From Sphagnum compactum (Eukaryota > Bryophyta > Sphagnopsida > Sphagnales): a stretch of 64,000 nt of DNA. Shown in pieces: positions 32,331-43,977 of this stretch (position 1 is the stretch's first letter; each line of letters begins with the position of its first letter). The notes below the pieces were generated by a model, which saw only the letters and a program-made list of their open reading frames with translations, did no database searches and was not told the DNA's origin. The stretch is taken from positions 744,001-808,000 of the forward strand of contig OZ234498.1 in assembly GCA_965153455.1 (NCBI GenBank), read 5' to 3'. A program made the position numbers and the translations under genes.

Positions 32331-35300
32331 GCGTGTGCCTTGCTCTTTTTGCATGCGTTACTAAAAATTCCTGCTTCTTTTTATTCTTTTTTTAGACTTT
32401 TATTAATGCTTTGATTTTTTTTGTTTTCATATTTCGAATTTCGTCAAGCCAAGGAGGCCATTCGTTGGAAACAACTAATGTAATTAATTAGTGATTTTTT
32501 TTGGTGGAAAATTTTAGCAAAATTTCCATCTTAAATATTAGAAAATGAATATTCTGTTGCAACTCTGATTTTTAGAAAATAATAATAAAAATTGCCAAGT
32601 TTTTGAGAAAACAAATTTTTATTTCAAAATTTTGATACATTTCAACACAACTTCTAATTTTGGGGTGGCTTTGTGCCAGGTTTTTTCCCATTTTGGAAAG
32701 ACTTGTAGACTTTTTTGGGAATATGAAAAAAAATGCAATGCATAAGAAAACAACTAGAAAACTTAATTTTGGTGGAAAAATATTTGGGAAAGTTTTGGGA
32801 AAATGATAAGCAAATAGGAAAATAACTTCCAAACTAATTTGGGAAATATAGTGAAAACTTTACAAACATGAGCAATTTTGGGGGAGTGAAACCAACTTTG
32901 CTTTGTTTGGCAGACTTTGAATTGGGAATTTCTGGGGGCACCAATAAAAATTAGCCACTATAGCTTGCATTCACCCATCTACAAACGTAGAATTCCTAGT
33001 CGTAAAATGTACATAATGAAAGAAAGGAAAATTTAGTGAAAGGTTTTATAAGTCTAGAAATAATTTCATGTAATGAAAGAGTTCACAAATATAACCAAAA
33101 TTGAATAACCAAAATCCATTTCAAATGGGGATCCATAATCCAGGAGGTTTTTCAAGGTGTCATGTAATTGCATAGAGACAATACTCACCAAAATACAAAT
33201 AATTACAAAGCCATAAGAATCTAGAAATGATGTACACATGAATTTAGAAAGTGATAAAACAAGACTAAAGATAAACAATTATAACCCAAGAGAGAATATC
33301 ACAAATCGAAATGGATAGCTAGAAGGATTTAGAAAGAAAGAGGCTTTGAAATCCATTATATAAATTATTAATGAGCAAAAAAATTATGAAGTTGGCTTTT
33401 GTGTGTCTATAGTTCATGAATCCATAGAGACAATGTTAGGTTTTCATGCATTCACAGAAAGAAACCACCAATACAAGTTCTTGTAAGAATCTGGAAATGC
33501 AATCATTAAAGATGATTTACAACAAGATGGTTATAACAAGAATTGAAGAATCTATAGAGAAGTTTAAATTGGTTTCTTTCTAAGCTTCCTTTTAATAGAA
33601 GTTAGACTTTTTGTTTTTGAAAAGCTACAATCAAAGGAAAATTAAAAAATTCCAAAAAAAAAAACCCACAATTAGGTTTTAGAGAGGAAATCCAAAGAAA
33701 GAATTTTACAATATGAACTAAAGAAGGATGAAATCTAGAGAACCAAAAACTTGGATTTAAAGGATTTAAGGGTTTCTCGCACAAGTGTGGGTCAAAGGAA
33801 TGCTTGCAAATTTCAAAAATTTCTATTCATAAATGAGGGGATACATGTTCACAAAAGCAAAACTAAAAGTAAAACACAAATTTTCAATAGTTTCAATAAT
33901 TAAGAATGAAAAGGATTGCAAACTAATACAAGAGTCATGTTAGAATTTGCAAATGGAAATACAATTGCATACAAATTGCAACCTACATTTTTTTTCATTT
34001 TCATGAATATGCACATTGACCATACTCGAAGGACTCTATTCTTCACTTGCACAGATGTTTAATGACTTCACAAATTAAAAATTGTGATGTGCATTTCTCT
34101 ACATCAAAAAAAAATTTCTTACATGAATTGACCCATCGAACAATTATAACCTAAAAACAGTGTCAAATGTTTTCTGTGGATGAAGGCTGCAAACCCTAAT
34201 TCAGCTCTGTGGCTGAATTGTTAGCAGCGTGGTGTTTCAAGGGCATCGAAAAAGTTATTTTCTGGTTTGTTTTTGTTTTTGGTTTGTTTTGTTATTTTGT
34301 AGGTTATTGTGAAGGGATCTTGGTGAGCCAGTTTCAGTGATGGAGCGTGATCCTGGCTGCTCAATGGAGACTCTTTATGAACAGTGTGAATCACGGCTCT
34401 GCGAAGGGATTGGTGAGGAGATTTCAGGGGAGCGAAGGGACGAAGAGAGGAGAAATATATATGATGCTAGCTGAAGAGGATGGAGGCAGATTTTTTTTGG
34501 GAAGAAATGAAGCTAAGTTTCATGATAACTAACAAGTGTGTAGTGGATTTGGATTTTTGGATTATAATTAGTTAGGGGTAGAAGTTGATCGAGACTTATG
34601 GCTCTCATAAAATCTTGACACTTGAACTTCCGTTGTGCTAAGAACGTCAGGAAAAGGTCTAAAGGTCTTGCATGTTTTTTTTTTAGGGACCAACACAAAG
34701 GAGATGATGAGTGTGTCAAGGATTTCTTGAGTGGTTGTTGTGGTAGCTCCATGTTTGATGGCTTGGGGATCTTAAGCTAAGTGGCAATGTGTTCATCCTG
34801 AGGAGAGAGTACTTGCTGGATAGTGGAAGCTCTGGAGAATTTGGGAACAAGGGGATATTGGAAAGTGTAATAGATTACATTCACCAATTCTGTCCTGAAT
34901 CTTTGTCCAGTTTCTGAGGGGAACTATGTGATGTAGTCAAGTTGATGAAGAAATAACACTAGTAAATATTTCCGTCTCAATAAGACTTTAGCAATGCACA
35001 TTGAGTCTATATGTCCAGCATTGGGGTTTACACACGTAAAAAATATCTCCCCTTTCTTTTGGTGACACAATCTTCATGCCAACGTCTTGACCTTCCAAGG
35101 TCTAGACTCTAAAATGTTGGATTTTTACACCTTTTGACTTGTCTCATTCTTTTCACTTTCACATCTCACCTTTCTTTCCCCTTACTTTCACCTTTTTCTT
35201 TCCTTTCTTTGATTTTTTACTCTTCTTATTTTTCTATCTCACTTCTTTTGTGCTTTTCTAAACTTGCTAGAACTCCAAACTTTTTTGAGACAAACCTTGT

Positions 35301-35636
35301 GAACCTCCCTTAATGTAAAGTTCGAACATCTTTCTACTCTTTTGAGAATTGTTGAAACTCTTGACCTCACACTTGAATTAAAGCTCCAAGTACCTTTACA
35401 CACATGAAAGTCTATCACTAATTCAACATTAACATACACTCAAACTCAAGGTGAAACTTGAAAATGCACCAAAATTGTTGCATTTTTGAGTTCTGCATTG
35501 AATTTTTTTTTTTTTTCCTTTGTTGACTATTCATCTAGTGTTGTTTACTTCACCTTATATTTTCAATGAACATGAGGTGAACACCGTATGTTTTGCCTAC
35601 TTTATGGATATGTACTGAAAGTACAACTTACAAGTT
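32331..35636. other. AT-rich spacer, no gene recognised
   Basis: Long A/T homopolymer-rich sequence. Open segments at 32572-32832, 33066-33278 and 34347-34532 are low complexity or short and show no domain. The GC content rises briefly at 34200-34500, but no splice-consistent gene could be built. Confidence 0.5.
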
Positions 35637-36267
35637 GGGTGGTTGCAAGGTAATGTGGACCAATTCTGGCGGATAAATAGTCCATAAAAAGTCCACTGGA
35701 TAGTGTTAAAATTGTAGTCTACTATGATATCATTGTGAAAGTGGGGGATTAAATGTGGTTAATGAGATAATAAAGATTATATGAAGAGAAGCTCAACTAC
35801 ATAACTCTTTAACATGCAAAAAATTGAAATCCATCAATAATTGAATATGATATGGACTTTGAAAATAAGGTCCATTTTAAAACATTTAAAAGTCCATATC
35901 TTCTTTTGGGTTAAAGTTTTTCTAACAATTTTTTTGCATCTATGTCACTTTTTTTTAATATATCATATATTGAGTCCCTATAAAATAACCTAAACAAAAT
36001 TCATAAACAAAAATGTATTTGTATCAAGCCATAAACAAAAGACCAATCCATAATTTTCAACTTCAAAAGTCCAATATTTTATATTTGGATAATACATGTT
36101 ATATTTTTTTATTGTAGATCTCTTCTTATTCAAGTTGAGAATTTTAGTTCAATGGGAATTTGGCATAATGATAATTTTATGGCATGTTAATGCCATGTTA
36201 ATACATGACACTCTGCAAAAACCTGCATTGTGACACAAAAAGTGGTCCACCTTAATTTGCACCCACC
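35637..36267 (+). mobile_element. TIR element, copy 1 (631 bp)
   Basis: Terminal inverted repeats of about 26 bp: gggtggttgcaaggtaatg at the left, and at the right the complement of ggtgggtgcaaattaaggtgg. Inside is a perfect 12-bp hairpin, gatatggacttt (35850) with aaagtccatatc (ending about 35901). Aligned over its full length with copy 2 at 41708-42345 at roughly 70 percent identity. Non-coding, so a non-autonomous DNA element is the best reading. No clear target duplication. Confidence 0.65.
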
Positions 36268-36312
36268 TAGCTCCCAAACTTAGATTTTCAAGAAGAAAGC
36301 CTCAAGAACAAA

Positions 36313-36850
36313 TTGATGGATACCTTGAAGGAGTTCAACATAAGCATAACAAATGAAGATGGTGTACAAAGGGCAATGTTGCAAAGTGATCAAATTTTAA
36401 AACAACTAAAGGTAACATATGGTCATGTAGCAAGGAATGTACTCAAAAGGAAGGAGGCAATCTTTGATAGACAATATAGCAAGTCATTTATCCAATCCCA
36501 CTCCTTTCCTAACCCTAGCCTCAGCCCTATGTTTGATGACACATCATGGCCATCATTAATAAGCCATGTTACATTTTTAAGTACACTAATCAAAAGACCA
36601 ATGTCCAAGTTTGAGATGTTACAATTGCAATGCAAAAGCTTGATCACTATCACCAATAGATTAAAGCTAGTGTGGAGGATCAAAAGGCTCTATTAAGGGC
36701 AAAGGTATATGTTAACATTAACAGCATGTTACATGCCTATGACATTGCAGAGAAATCTCCACAACAACACTTTGAAAGTAACACAACAATGAGTGTGGTC
36801 ATCCTAAGAGAAGAATTGCTCACAAAGTGTTACAAGAGTATCTGCAGGTT
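36313..36850 (+). pseudogene. Possible gene fragment, unidentified
   Basis: An open segment (36313-36696) is followed, after a one-frame change, by a second (36672-36850) with plausible helical, charged composition (for example V-A-R-N-V-L-K-R-K-E-A-I-F-D-R). No family recognised. It sits between the TIR element and the 3' end of the DTW gene and could be captured or decayed sequence. Confidence 0.25.
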
Positions 36851-36867
36851 TCAACGCACTTCCTCAT

Positions 36868-37989
36868 TTATTCTCGGTTTTTGTCTCGATTTCTCTGTGC
36901 AGATTGTTCCTGGAACCCCTTGGCATCTGAGACCATGGAATCGAAAACCTCAAGGAGAGAATCCAAGCCCTGGGTCTGAGGCTCTAGTAACCTTAGAGCA
37001 AACACAATGCTCTCCACTGTTGACAAGCACCCAGGTTTTGGCTGACGCCTCACATATCCATACATACTGGGAGACATCAAAGGCAAGCGATAATGTGGCA
37101 AATCCTGTAGCCAAGGATTCTCAAAGTAGATCTGCTTTGCCTTCGACCACGTACAATCCAATACTATCAAATGTGTGGGATGTTCTGTAAGCTTCCCACC
37201 TTCACTCTCTAAGTCTGGCAAGAGATCCAAAGCTTTCTCACTTGGAAAGAGAAGCCCAGTTCCAATCGGCAGCTTAATCTGCGGAGGAACATCGAAATGA
37301 CCGAAGACTCTCCCTTCATCAGCATCAACATTGTCCTGCATTTGATCTGGAATTTGCCCCACATTTGTGGTTGGGGTGACTTGAATCCTCCTCCCCTTCC
37401 GGCCAACTCTGCCAGAAATACTCCGCTTGGAACCAGCAACTTTTTCATGGATTCGGAAAGAAACATTTAAGTTGATCTCAGGAACCGTGATCACTTGTAC
37501 ATTGCGTAGACTCAGTGGTACTATCCTGGCACTCCCTAGATGGTGGTTCTTCTCCTCCAGATGCTGGAGAATAGTAATACCTATTTGATTATCAACTATG
37601 GTCTTGATCCGGATACAAATACAAAGAGATGCTGCTTTTCTGCATCCCTTACAAAATGGTCTCTTCACATGGTTCATAGATGAAAATGCACTTTTCTGCT
37701 GAGACTCGCTGGACTCAGGAAGCATCCTGTCATCCTCAGAGTCAAGGTTCATCTGCAGGCCAAAATCTTCAGACAGAGAATTCAAGCTTTCACCCACAAA
37801 TGCACCTGGCAACATTTGATGATGCATGATGATAATCTCCGTTGCTTGACCACTGTCCTTGTTACAATTTGCTGTACTAAAACAGACTTCCCGTGTTGTT
37901 GCAACTGAGCACAACTCTAATGGAGATTTCTTTGGCCTCTTGATTGCACACAGGACTAGGTGACTGCCACAAATTCCTGTAGCAAGCAT
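36868..37989 (-). CDS. DTW-domain protein, tRNA-uridine aminocarboxypropyltransferase-like
   Basis: An intronless 373-residue frame. DTW-domain proteins (bacterial TapT, animal DTWD1/2) transfer the aminocarboxypropyl group from S-adenosylmethionine to uridine in tRNA. Seen here: a C-x2-C...C-x-C metal-type cluster at Cys113, 116, 123 and 125, I-L-Q-H-x-E-E at 140-146, the signature D-C-T-W-S-K-A at 278-284 (usually D-G/A-T-W), N-P-W-L near 291, and Y-G-Y-V-R-R-Q-P...C-L-S-T-V-E at 310-326. The 110-residue N-terminus is poorly conserved and may hold an organelle-targeting sequence. A basic insert (185-205) separates the Cys cluster from the DTW core. It has no close same-strand partner. Role inferred from the domain only. 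Confidence 0.88.
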   Translation of the reverse strand: MLATGICGSHLVLCAIKRPKKSPLELCSVATTREVCFSTANCNKDSGQATEIIIMHHQMLPGAFVGESLNSLSEDFGLQMNLDSEDDRMLPESSESQQKSAFSSMNHVKRPFCKGCRKAASLCICIRIKTIVDNQIGITILQHLEEKNHHLGSARIVPLSLRNVQVITVPEINLNVSFRIHEKVAGSKRSISGRVGRKGRRIQVTPTTNVGQIPDQMQDNVDADEGRVFGHFDVPPQIKLPIGTGLLFPSEKALDLLPDLESEGGKLTEHPTHLIVLDCTWSKAKQIYFENPWLQDLPHYRLPLMSPSMYGYVRRQPKPGCLSTVESIVFALRLLEPQTQGLDSLLEVFDSMVSDAKGFQEQSAQRNRDKNRE

Positions 37990-38169
37990 TGGTAGAGAGC
38001 AAATGGTAAAACCAAAGTAGAGAAAGAAAGTGGATTCAGGTTTCAGGGTTTACTGCAAAAGCCTGACACAAGCATTGTGACTCTGATGCAATCAAAAGCT
38101 TCAAACATTCTGCTGCAATATGATGCATGCATTTAAGGATTTCAATTCTCCAATGCCCCATTCAACCCT

Positions 38170-38620
38170 AACCTGAAAACCTACATGTAATTTTTAATAG
38201 GTTAATCAATTCAAATAAAAAAAAGGCCTCAAACTTAAAACCTAACAACCTATAACTTAAAATTTCAAACCTTAAAACCTTACTTAAAACCTAACCTAAA
38301 ACCTAAAATCTAACCTTAAAATTCAAAACCTAAAAACTTATAACCTAAAGTCTTTAACCCTAAAACCTAATCTTACTTAAAACTCAACCTAGAACCTAAC
38401 CTTAAAATATATAACCTAAAATCTTAAACCCTAAAATTTAAAACCTAAATCGTAAATTGGTTCTTAAAACTTAACCTAAAACTTAACCCTAAAACCTAAC
38501 TTTACTTAAAACCTAACCCTAAAATATAAAACCTAAACTTAAATCTTTAAACCCAAAACCCTAAAACTTTAAAAACCCAACCCTAAGACCTAAACCTTAA
38601 AACTTTACTCCTCAAAATCT
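38170..38620. repeat. Degenerate telomere-like tract
   Basis: About 450 bp of imperfect cctaaaac/ccctaaaa/aacctaac units on the plus strand, close to the plant telomere repeat CCCTAAA but irregular. It lies about 180 bp upstream of the DTW gene start, so it forms part of or abuts that gene's promoter region. Confidence 0.8.
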
Positions 38621-41600
38621 ATTAAACCCAAAAACATTCAAATGAAATGAATAATGATGTGGTAATTAATTCACAAAACCTACATACATTTTGTTATACA
38701 CCTTAATTGCATCTAAATTAACTCTAATATAATCTCACACCTCCCAATACAACACATCAAAAACATCTCCTCGCCAATGTGAAAATTTCCCAAATGGTAG
38801 ACATAAATGATTGTAACCTATAGTGCAATCTAATCTTGAACCTCAATCTCCTTAAGTAATTCCTTGTCATTACTTGAAGAGCTCATGTCAAGACTTGAAA
38901 AGTTAAGTTCCATTACTCACAAGCAAAATGGGCATTCAAAAACGAAAGGCAAGTAAAATGACCTAAAAAAAAAATCAACTAAAAATGACCTTAGAAAAGA
39001 CTTCAATGAAATGATCATCCCAAAACATTCAAGTGAATTGACACTCCCAAATTGCAAAAACTAGCTGTATTTTTCATAATGTATTTTTTAGACCCTCCCT
39101 AGGTTGAATTTTTCATTGTACCTTTCAAAATTTGGAGCTTGTCAACTTGGCCTTCCGGATTTCGAAAGGTACAGTTTTAATTTTCTTTATTTTTAAAAAA
39201 AATATTTTTTTTATCTTTATCCATTCCTTTTTCTCTTATCTTTATCTTTTCTTTTTTCCTTTTTCTTTATTTTTCCCTTTTCTTCTTTATCATTTTTTTT
39301 ACTTGTTATCTTTCTACACTGAATTTTCTGAAAACAAAATCATGAATTAGATATCTTTATGGCCTAATTTTCTTAAGTCAAAGTTATGAATTTCAATTAG
39401 GTTTATGGATCGACTATAGAATTACAAAATGTAATCAATAAGAAATGTGTGATTGACATGAAACCAAGTGAATCCATGAAATTGCAAAAGAAAACAATGT
39501 CAATGTTTGAGCTACAAAGGAAGTTCCAAAAAGCTCCAAAAAGTTCCAAAGGTATCAAAACACATATCAACTGTGAATCTACAACATACTAATCTACAAA
39601 TGTTTCAAAAAGACTTGCCCAAAATCATTTTGAAGCAAGATCATGATCTCATAAAAAAGTTAAAAATCATCAAGGGAAAAAAACAAGTGTTATATACTAT
39701 GAATCTACAAAGTAAAATGTGTCATATGAACCATTAGAAGTTGAGAATCATCGTAAATTAAAATCAAATTGTTTTATGTGCTACATCTCCTACCAAACTA
39801 GAAAGGAAATCATGATCAACCACATAATTAATTGTGATTGGACAATTTTGAAGATGGCTAAATACATGTCCTAATGTTGTGTGTGATGTTGTGTTGACAT
39901 CAATTGACATTTTCTAGTGGTTATGAACTATATATGGATTCAAATTGTTGTCTATGTTTGGGAAGCTCCACATCAAACAAATAATCCCAAAATTTAGGGT
40001 CATGATGATAATCAACATTAGAATGGCTGAACTCAATTGTGATTGTTGAACCTTCAGCATGGTATTACCTTGAGTCGCAACATCAAAACTAGAAACTCCC
40101 GAAATTGGAATAAACACATTCGAGTCCAAGCATGATAAAGTTTGCCAAAAAAGTGATCTTAAGAAAATTTAATTTCAAAAAAAATCTCTTTTCAACATTC
40201 ACATTCAAAAAGATATTAAAAGCCTATTTAGATTGCATTTTGAAATCATAGAGCACTTCATTGAGTTTATTGTAAGTTGAACATAAAGTTTGAGGAATTT
40301 TTCTATAAGAAAAGTGGATGAAAAGTAAATTTTTAATTGATTGGTTGCTCAAATTTTCCAAAATATTTTTACATTAAAACTTTAATAGATTATGATTATA
40401 ATATGAAAAGATGAAACTATATCTGTACACACTAGGCTTTTATCAACTTGAAAGTATAATAATTTTAATAGATGTTGTAATTTCATGTACTTGTAACTTT
40501 ATTTTGCAAAATTGTGACACGTACTTTCCAATATTTACATCTTTAAAAAATGTGCTTAAATGCATATTAAAACATGTTCTTCAATATTATGCAATGAAGT
40601 CAAAGAACTTATAACTATTGATCATTGATTTAAATAATATTCATGATTCAATATATTAAGGTATACTTCATAGATATTTTCCAAAAAAGTAGCAAGTGTT
40701 TTCAATTGGCATACTTTACCATGCTTATGCCCATCCATAGTAACAAGATGGCCATCAACACCAAGATCATTTTGAATAACATTAGAAATGACATTTGCAT
40801 GAATAGTACCTCTAGCATCATCAATACCTCCTTCATCAACAAGAACACTACTATAACGTAATGATGTTGAATTTCATCTTCAACACCATTGTAAAAAATT
40901 ATGGGAAATATTGAAAACTTAAAAAATAGCATAATAACATCACCACCAAATACTCTTGCATGAACAAAACACCATGAACAACAACAACTTTCATCAACTT
41001 CCTGCATAAATAAAAAAAACAATTAAAAGTCAATTGAAAAAATATTTTAAAAAAACAAGAAAATCACCAAATGAAAGGATGTCCAACTTAACCTTTTTGT
41101 TTCAAATGTTGCCTTCTTGTCATTAAATGTCTCATTATTTTCAAGAAGTCATTTGCCCTTCACTTCATTACTAATATTGTGTTGTAGAGTTTTATCTTTT
41201 AAATTGCGTCAATTGGTTTATATGTGCAAACGTATTAAAACAAAAATAAAGACATTTTCTACCCAAAATTTTCAAACCCTAATATTAAAATTTTCAAAAC
41301 CTATAACCATAATGTTATTTGCCCTATTTTTTAGACCCTAATTTTCACAAGTTTATGCAAAAAAATTAGAAATATGTCATGTACGCAACAATTGTAGCAA
41401 AACAAGGAAATAATAATAGAAACAAAAAACAAAAAAATGATAAAAAAAAACAACAATAAGAAACCAAATTCAAAGCAAAAATAAACTAGAGTTCCAAAAA
41501 ATTATTTTCCATAAAAAATTGGATTCTAATGTCTAATGGCCTCCATACCATACTCTCTTGGGGGACGAATGCTTCTTCCATCCTTGTAATGTTGACCTTT

Positions 41601-41707
41601 CTCCCACTTTTGTTCAACATCATTTTTTGTTTCAAATTAGGAAAATCACAAGTTAAATTGTCCATAATCAATTGTAGTTGGTTTTGACCAACTAGAGTCA
41701 TCGTGAA
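38621..41707. other. AT-rich spacer, no gene recognised
   Basis: Low-complexity A/T sequence with short open segments on both strands that carry no domain, including 40702-41022 and 41486-41701 on the minus strand. Confidence 0.5.
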
Positions 41708-42345
41708 GGTGTATGCACTCTAAAGTGGCTCATTTTCGGTGTATGCTCCACTCCCTAAAAGTCGATACGGTAGTGCTAAAATGACAGTCTATTTTCATAT
41801 CATTAATTTAGTGGGGAATTACATGGTGGTTAATGAACTAAAAAGCCCATATGCAAATAAGCCATTCTAAACAATTTTTTAGTGTACATGTTTTTTTTTT
41901 AAAAATCCACCCAAAAATAATTATGATATGAACTTATGAAAATATGTTTCATTTTAGGCCATTCAAAAGTCCATAACTTTTTTTTGGTTAATTTTTTCCA
42001 ACAATTGTTTTGCACATATGTTCTTTTCGTTTTAACATATCATGTATTGGGTCCTTGTAATATATCCCAAATAAATTCATACACAAAAATGCACATATAT
42101 TGAAGCACAAACAGTAAACCAGTCCATATTGTTCAATTTCAAAAGTCCATTACTATATATTTGGTGTATATATGTTGCAAATTTTTTTATAGATGTCTTA
42201 TTTTTCAAGTTGAAAATCTAAATCTAGTCACAAATTTGGAAAATTATTGTTTTTATCTCATGTTAATAACATGTAAATGCACGTCATTCTGCAAAAAAAT
42301 TGGATTACGACACAAAAAGTGAACCACCCTACCTTGCAACCACCC
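41708..42345 (+). mobile_element. TIR element, copy 2 (638 bp)
   Basis: Shares with copy 1, in order, the blocks agtctatt...catatcatt, ggggaattacatg, ttcaaaagtccata, acatatcat...tattgggtcc and the right end cacaaaaagtg. Right terminal repeat: the complement of gggtggttgcaaggtagg. The left repeat is worn (ggtgtatgca...). Same orientation as copy 1. Confidence 0.65.
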
Positions 42346-43121
42346 ATGAACCATACATCATCATGTTTCTTCCATTTAGGTTTGGGCTATAAGGACAAAG
42401 GGTGAGGACTTAGTTTATCATCTAGCCTTCCGTGGGACATCGATGAGCTAATTCTTTGAAAACTATGATGACATCTTCCATAGGGTGGCCAATAGAAGGT
42501 CTATGACAATCCATCAATATAACATCAATTTGCCAATTCTTAGAACACCTTAGCAAAACCTAAGAACCAATCTAATAGGTAGAAAAACCAAAAAGAATTC
42601 TTGAAACCCACTTTTCAAAGTTTAAAACAACCTTGATAAAAAAAATTCCAAGTTATATAAAAGTAGCCAAACTTCAAATTTGGTATAGATGGAGAGGTGG
42701 GTTGGTAGATTAGTTGAAGAAGCATGTTCCACTCTTCTTAAATTGAAAGCACATTAAGCTTTTGGATATTCTTCCCAAGTCTAACATTAAACATTCATAA
42801 TGCAACTTCGTCATCAAAAACCTTGACACAATGATACTTAGCATTAGTAAAAATATTAAACGACATTGTAAGAACAATATTTGTTTCAATAATGAATTAA
42901 TTTTGTTTTTGCCTACTCAACATGTCGATACCTCTTATCAACAATTGAATGTTACATTGAAACAAAACAATATTTCAATTACATTTAATGACCAACTTGA
43001 AACAACTAGAACATAAAATCATATAAGTCGAGAATAAAACAATACCCAAAAAAATCACAAACAAAAAGCAACAAGACCAAAAAAAAAAAAAAAAACAAAT
43101 CACAAAGCTAGATGAATGTAC
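42346..43121. other. Spacer, no gene recognised
   Basis: No supported feature. It may include decayed downstream parts of the fragment at 43.1-44.0 kb, but no splice-consistent continuation could be built. Confidence 0.4.
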
Positions 43122-43977
43122 TTACTTGGTTGGAGGGTATAGACTGCCTTCTTTTTTGCAACTTGAAAAAGTAAACAGTGATAGCATGTCAATTAGTTCC
43201 ATAACAATATTTTTATCTTTCAACAAATCAACAATAGATCTTTCTGTGTTATAACCTTGAAATTTTTGCCATTCGTCAAATGTTTTCTCAGCCCAAACCT
43301 TTGAGTGTTTGTGGGCCTTATGCTTACCTTTATTAACATTATCCAATTCCTTTCATCCACCTCAAGAAATCGAGATTTTAGCAATATCTCATGAGGAGCA
43401 TATCCGTCATCAATAGCAGCGAATGAATCATTAGTAGTAACAAATGTAATATCGATAGCAAAAAATGTAGGAGAAGGAAGTGTACTAATAGGAGGTATAG
43501 TAAGAAGATATGCACTACTAAGAGGTGCGGTAGTAAGAAATGCACTATAGGAGGTCCAATAATAGGATGTGCACTAACAAGAAGTACAACATTACAATGA
43601 ATTGCAAGCTCAATAGGCTTGGGATAAAAATCCTTAGAATCATCGACTAAATCATGGACATCAAGGTCCTCACCCTCCAAAAAAACTAGAGGGTTGTGAA
43701 AGTGTGAAAATGCATCAACATTTAGAATTTGAAGGGAAAGGAACTTTAGAAGCTACAAAAAAATGTTTGATCCATCATCAAACCATAAAATTGCACCATC
43801 TAAATTATTGCCAATAGATGGTGCAATAACACCTAAACAAAAAGCTTCACCATCAAACAACTCACTAAGTAGGCTCTTTATCGATTCAAAAAAACCTTCA
43901 AAAAATTCTTCATCAATTACAAACACATCACAACATTGACAGCTTTTGGAAACTAACTCATTGTGACTATGGAACAT
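43122..43977 (-). pseudogene. Fragment resembling a DUF3504/tyrosine-recombinase-derived protein
   Basis: The minus-strand segment 43346-43122 reads W-A-E-K-T-F-D-E-W-Q-K-F, then E-R-S-I-V-D-L and K-K-E-G-S-L-Y-P-P-T. This resembles the start of Crypton-derived (DUF3504, ZMYM-like) proteins, where K-K-D-G-x-x-Y-P-P-x-T is typical. It ends in a plausible GTAAGT donor. The upstream line continues in another frame (L-E-V-D-E-R-N-W), so a frameshift lies near 43340. Segments 43680-43378 and 43977-43753 are probably its N-terminal part: acidic, then a degenerate low-complexity repeat at 43430-43570. No downstream catalytic exon was found. Confidence 0.35.

Noticed and set aside
35637-42345. The two 635-bp repeats as an LTR pair of one retrotransposon
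   Set aside because: The interval contains the host DTW gene and no retroelement domains, and each copy has its own inverted ends.
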